Source of the DNA: Pseudomonadota bacterium
GTDB lineage: Bacteria; Pseudomonadota; Alphaproteobacteria; Azospirillales; Azospirillaceae
Assembly: GCA_023416455.1 (NCBI GenBank)
Contig: JAEZHQ010000106.1
Span: 1-8,712, forward strand
Direction of reading: 5' to 3'
DNA length: 8,712 nt
Shown: one piece after another, positions 6,995 to 8,712 of the stretch
Position numbering within the stretch: position 1 is the first letter of the stretch
Layout of the letters: each line of letters opens with the position of its first letter
The notes under the pieces: model-generated
The model's database searches: none
Told to the model about the DNA's origin: nothing
What the model saw: only the letters and a program-made list of their open reading frames with translations
Translations under genes and position numbers: made by a program

Positions 6995-7717
6995 ATGGAA
7001 TACACCCTGCAGCATATGGACGTTGGCCTCGTCCTGCTCGACGGTGACCGGCGCGTGGTGTCGGTCAACGCCGCGGTCGGGCGGATGCTGGGCCGCGACC
7101 GTCCGCTGCTGGGCGCCAGCCTGCATGACCTGCACCCGCCGGGCAGCCGCGCGAAGGTGGAGCTTCTGCTGGCGGCGGCGCACGACCCGGACTCGCCGGC
7201 GGTGGCAAGCTCCATGATGGTGGCGCTGCCCGGACGGACCATCGTGGTGAAGGCCACCGCCCTGCCGGCCGGCGGCGGGGCCGCGCTGGCCCTCATGCTG
7301 TTCGAGGTGAACGGGAAGGCGGTGGGCGCGGCGCCGGAGCCGGCCGCTCCACCGCCCGCGGGAACGGCGCCCGAACCCGCCCCGCCGCTGGTGAAGCTGC
7401 CGATCACGACGCGCCAGGGCGTGGTGCTGATCGACCCCGCCGACGCGGTTTATGTGCAGGCCGACGGCCACTACACGCGGGTCCACACGGCGGAGGGAGC
7501 CTTTTTCTGTTCCCTGTCCCTGTCGGAACTGGAGGCGCGGCTGGACGGGCGGCAGTTCGTGCGGGCGCACCGCCGCTATCTGGTGAACCTGCGCCATGCC
7601 CAGGCCATCGACCGCAGCGACGGCGGAGCCGCCTTCATCATGGCCGCTTCCGGCTCCCCCCGCGTTCCCATCAGCCGCGGACGCATCGAGCGGCTGAAGA
7701 AGCTGCTGGCGCTCTGA
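6995..7717 (+). CDS. rcoM: RcoM-like one-component CO-sensing transcription regulator (haem PAS + LytTR)
   Basis: The 240-residue protein has an N-terminal PAS domain (about 1-105), a Pro/Ala-rich linker (about 112-131) and a C-terminal LytTR DNA-binding domain (about 133-238) with ADGHYTRVHT and FVRAHRRYLVNL. This is the architecture of RcoM, a haem protein that binds CO and activates transcription. Against Burkholderia xenovorans RcoM-1, recalled from memory, LHPPGSR aligns with the segment holding ligand His74 (here H47) and MMVALPGR with the segment holding Met104 (here M74). The ferric-state ligand Cys94 falls on S67. cowN lies 0.5 kb downstream, which supports a role in CO response. The start at 6995 keeps the N-terminal PAS helix; M8 would truncate it. 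A non-haem PAS-LytTR sensor remains possible, because PAS-LytTR proteins are diverse. Confidence 0.8.
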   Translation: MEYTLQHMDVGLVLLDGDRRVVSVNAAVGRMLGRDRPLLGASLHDLHPPGSRAKVELLLAAAHDPDSPAVASSMMVALPGRTIVVKATALPAGGGAALALMLFEVNGKAVGAAPEPAAPPPAGTAPEPAPPLVKLPITTRQGVVLIDPADAVYVQADGHYTRVHTAEGAFFCSLSLSELEARLDGRQFVRAHRRYLVNLRHAQAIDRSDGGAAFIMAASGSPRVPISRGRIERLKKLLAL

Positions 7718-7861
7718 AGCCTTTCCCCTCACGCGCATCAGGGATGTTCCCGCCGCCTTGTGACATACCGTGTCGGTTGATCCGCCTCAATCGCCCCGCC
7801 CCGCCGCGGGCGTAGAACAGGTCCATGGCCGGCGTCCGCATGGGGCGGGCGCCACGATGAC

Positions 7862-7867
7862 GAGGAG
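7862..7867 (+). promoter_or_regulatory. Strong ribosome binding site fixing the orf70 start
   Basis: GAGGAG lies 7 nt before the ATG at 7875. The in-frame ATG at 7857 would place this site inside the coding sequence and has no site of its own, so 7875 is the likely start. Confidence 0.75.
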
Positions 7868-7874
7868 AAAGGCC

Positions 7875-8087
7875 ATGGCCTTCCTGGACGACGACCGCGC
7901 CTATGTGGACCAGCTTGTCGTGGAGTATTACGGCGACCGCCTTGCCGGGCTGACGCCGGACCGCCTTGCCGCCCTGCATGAGCTTTTCGGCGAGGTGATG
8001 TGGCACGAGGGGATCGAGGCGCTGACCCCGCACCGGCTGGACGCGCTTCTGGAGTTCACCGAGGAAGAGCTGTCGCACGCCGCCTGA
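7875..8087 (+). CDS. Unrecognised 70-residue acidic protein with an internal repeat
   Basis: I do not recognise this protein. It is 70 residues, acidic, with no signal peptide, membrane segment or Cys. Two copies of an 18-residue unit are visible: LAGLTPDRLAALHELFGE (23-40) and IEALTPHRLDALLEFTEE (47-64), with nine identical positions and the shared core L-T-P-x-R-L-x-A-L. The pattern suggests two similar short helices, each started by T-P. The gene has a strong ribosome binding site, lies between rcoM and cowN on the same strand, and its stop codon is only 17 nt from the first cowN-upstream repeat. Context suggests a link to CO or nitrogenase physiology, but that is inference only. No clear promoter is seen in the 157 bp before it. 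Confidence 0.72.
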   Translation: MAFLDDDRAYVDQLVVEYYGDRLAGLTPDRLAALHELFGEVMWHEGIEALTPHRLDALLEFTEEELSHAA

Positions 8088-8094
8088 GCGGCAA

Positions 8095-8115
8095 TTGCGC
8101 GAACCGTTCGCGCAA
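8095..8115. promoter_or_regulatory. Perfect 9-bp inverted repeat upstream of cowN
   Basis: TTGCGCGAA (8095-8103) and TTCGCGCAA (8107-8115) are exact reverse complements around the 3-nt centre CCG. It begins 7 nt after the orf70 stop. No T-run follows, so it is a poor rho-independent terminator. It overlaps the first of the three direct repeats and could be an operator for a dimeric regulator or an mRNA-end hairpin. Confidence 0.5.
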
Positions 8116-8153
8116 AGCACCCGCCGTTCACGCCGTCCGCCCGCCGTTCGTGC
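8104..8153 (+). promoter_or_regulatory. Three direct repeats CCGTTCRYGC at exact 20-bp spacing; candidate LytTR/RcoM operator for cowN
   Basis: The copies are CCGTTCGCGC (8104-8113), CCGTTCACGC (8124-8133) and CCGTTCGTGC (8144-8153). They start exactly 20 bp apart, about two helical turns, so a protein bound to each would lie on nearly the same face. Pseudomonas AlgR, a LytTR-domain regulator, binds sites close to CCGTTCGTC, and the regulator encoded just upstream has a LytTR domain. The last copy ends 9 nt before a possible -35 box (TTGTTC, 8162-8167), a suitable place for an activator. The repeats are directly visible; binding by the RcoM-like protein is inferred. Confidence 0.7.
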
Positions 8154-8228
8154 AGCGGGTCTTGTTCCTGGACCCGCCATCCGCGATCAGAGAGGTCGAT
8201 ACAAGCCTCTATCGTGGGAAGCACGACC

Positions 8229-8525
8229 GTGGACGCAATCGACACTCCCGACCGCTACGTCTCCTTCAAGGGCATCGACTGCGAGGGCAATTCCCGTCGC
8301 ATCATCGAGCGCCTGTACATGCACATCGACGACCCGGCCAAGACCAACGCCTTCTGGGAACGCTTCCGGGCGAAGCTGGCCGTGGCCGACGATCCGTTGA
8401 AGCGTCAGGCGGACGGGCTGTGCCTGCTCTGCGCCAACGTCTACTACATCTCCGACCTGTTCGAGGAATACGAGGACGAGGAAGGCTTGGCGATGCTGCG
8501 CAAGCTCGAGGACGAGTGCTGTTGA
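8229..8525 (+). CDS. cowN: CowN, N2-fixation-sustaining protein that protects nitrogenase from CO
   Basis: CowN is a small cytoplasmic protein, described in Rhodospirillum rubrum and Gluconacetobacter diazotrophicus, that interacts with nitrogenase and lets it keep working in the presence of the inhibitor CO. This 98-residue product has the family start DRYVSFKGIDCEGN (8-21), the block HIDDPAKTNAFWERF (32-46), and the acidic tail EDEEGLAMLRKLEDECC ending in two cysteines (97, 98). A CxxC at 65-68 in GLCLLCAN is also present. I chose the GTG at 8229, which has GGGA at 8216-8219, 9 nt upstream; an in-frame GTG at 8214 would add five residues but lacks a nearby ribosome binding site. Three direct repeats lie 76-125 nt upstream and suggest CO-responsive activation. 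No sigma54 promoter with GG-N10-GC spacing is seen and no terminator follows. Confidence 0.92.
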   Translation: MDAIDTPDRYVSFKGIDCEGNSRRIIERLYMHIDDPAKTNAFWERFRAKLAVADDPLKRQADGLCLLCANVYYISDLFEEYEDEEGLAMLRKLEDECC

Positions 8526-8538
8526 GGCATTGTGGCTC

Positions 8539-8576
8539 GACACGACTCATGGTTTGACACGACTCATGGTTTGACA
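8539..8576. repeat. 17-bp tandem repeat, 2.2 copies, ending in the -35 box
   Basis: The unit GACACGACTCATGGTTT occurs at 8539-8555 and again, identically, at 8556-8572, followed by GACA (8573-8576). Each unit junction spells TTGACA, at 8554-8559 and 8571-8576. The array starts 13 nt after the cowN stop and runs into the promoter of the next gene. Confidence 0.92.
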
Positions 8577-8598
8577 GGGCGCGCCGAATCCGTATAGT
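8571..8598 (+). promoter_or_regulatory. Strong sigma70-type promoter for the next gene
   Basis: TTGACA (8571-8576, perfect -35 consensus) and TATAGT (8593-8598, five of six -10 positions) are separated by 16 bp. Transcription would start near 8605, leaving a leader of about 105 nt before the ATG at 8710. The quality of both boxes suggests a highly expressed housekeeping gene downstream. The second TTGACA at 8554 is too far from this -10 to serve it. Confidence 0.8.
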
Positions 8599-8647
8599 GC
8601 GCGCCTTCACTCCTGGGAAAGCGGGCGTGCCTCTTGTTTGCGCCCCG

Positions 8648-8669
8648 TCCGCGGCCTGTTCCGCGGAAC
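8648..8669. other. Hairpin and 12-bp palindrome in the leader of the next gene
   Basis: TCCGCGG (8648-8654) pairs with CCGCGGA (8661-8667) across a 6-nt loop. Overlapping it, GTTCCGCGGAAC (8658-8669) is a perfect 12-bp palindrome. Both lie inside the predicted leader, so they could fold in the RNA or bind a dimeric protein in DNA. No U-run follows, so a terminator is unlikely. Confidence 0.5.
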
Positions 8670-8699
8670 TACCGGGACAAAACCAACTCGTGTTCCACC

Positions 8700-8712
8700 G
8701 AGGACCAAAATG
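8700..8712 (+). other. Ribosome binding site and start codon of the next gene (cut by the window edge)
   Basis: GAGGA at 8700-8704 is followed after 5 nt by ATG at 8710-8712, the last bases of the window. With the strong promoter at 8571-8598 this marks the beginning of a plus-strand gene whose product cannot be identified here. Confidence 0.7.

Noticed and set aside
7760..7776. CRP/FNR- or CooA-like site TGTGAC...GTGTCGG upstream of orf70
   Set aside because: The half-sites are not proper inverted repeats at N6 spacing; only GACA and TGTC pair with a 5-nt gap, which is too short to support.
8168..8190. Sigma54 promoter ahead of cowN (CTGGACCC...CGC)
   Set aside because: GG and GC are 11 bp apart rather than the required 10, and no NifA-type TGT-N10-ACA site is nearby.

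Overview
The window is very GC-rich DNA with dense, mostly non-overlapping genes. A CowN-family protein, a PAS-LytTR regulator of the RcoM type and CimA/TrmJ-type housekeeping genes suggest a nitrogen-fixing alphaproteobacterium, most likely Azospirillum or a close Rhodospirillales relative. This placement is inferred from remembered protein families; no search was run.

Layout, left to right. (1) 1-1192, minus strand: an OpgC/MdoC-like membrane acyltransferase, cut by the left edge close to its C-terminus. (2) 1473-1940, plus: a small VUT/DUF165 membrane protein, divergent from the acyltransferase and ending in a hairpin terminator at 1948-1980. (3) 1991-4223, minus: a two-gene signalling operon, a stand-alone receiver protein followed after one base by a CHASE-domain histidine kinase. 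(4) 4445-6940, plus: citramalate synthase (cimA) and the tRNA 2'-O-methyltransferase trmJ, separated by 120 bp that carry a T/G-rich periodic motif. (5) 6995-8525, plus: a probable carbon-monoxide response locus made of an RcoM-like haem/LytTR regulator, an unrecognised 70-residue protein with an internal repeat, and cowN, whose product protects nitrogenase from CO. (6) 8526-8712: a strong sigma70-type promoter with a 17-bp tandem duplication that copies its -35 box, a 5' UTR with a 12-bp palindrome, and the start codon of the next gene.

The most interesting region is the rcoM-orf70-cowN locus. Three copies of CCGTTCRYGC lie between orf70 and cowN at exactly 20-bp intervals. They resemble LytTR-type (AlgR-like) binding sites, so I propose they are the operator through which the adjacent RcoM-like protein switches on cowN when CO is present. 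The RcoM-like protein keeps the His and Met that align with the known haem ligands but has Ser where the ferric-state Cys ligand would be. orf70 sits inside this locus and has no assigned function. The remaining genes look like ordinary chromosomal content.
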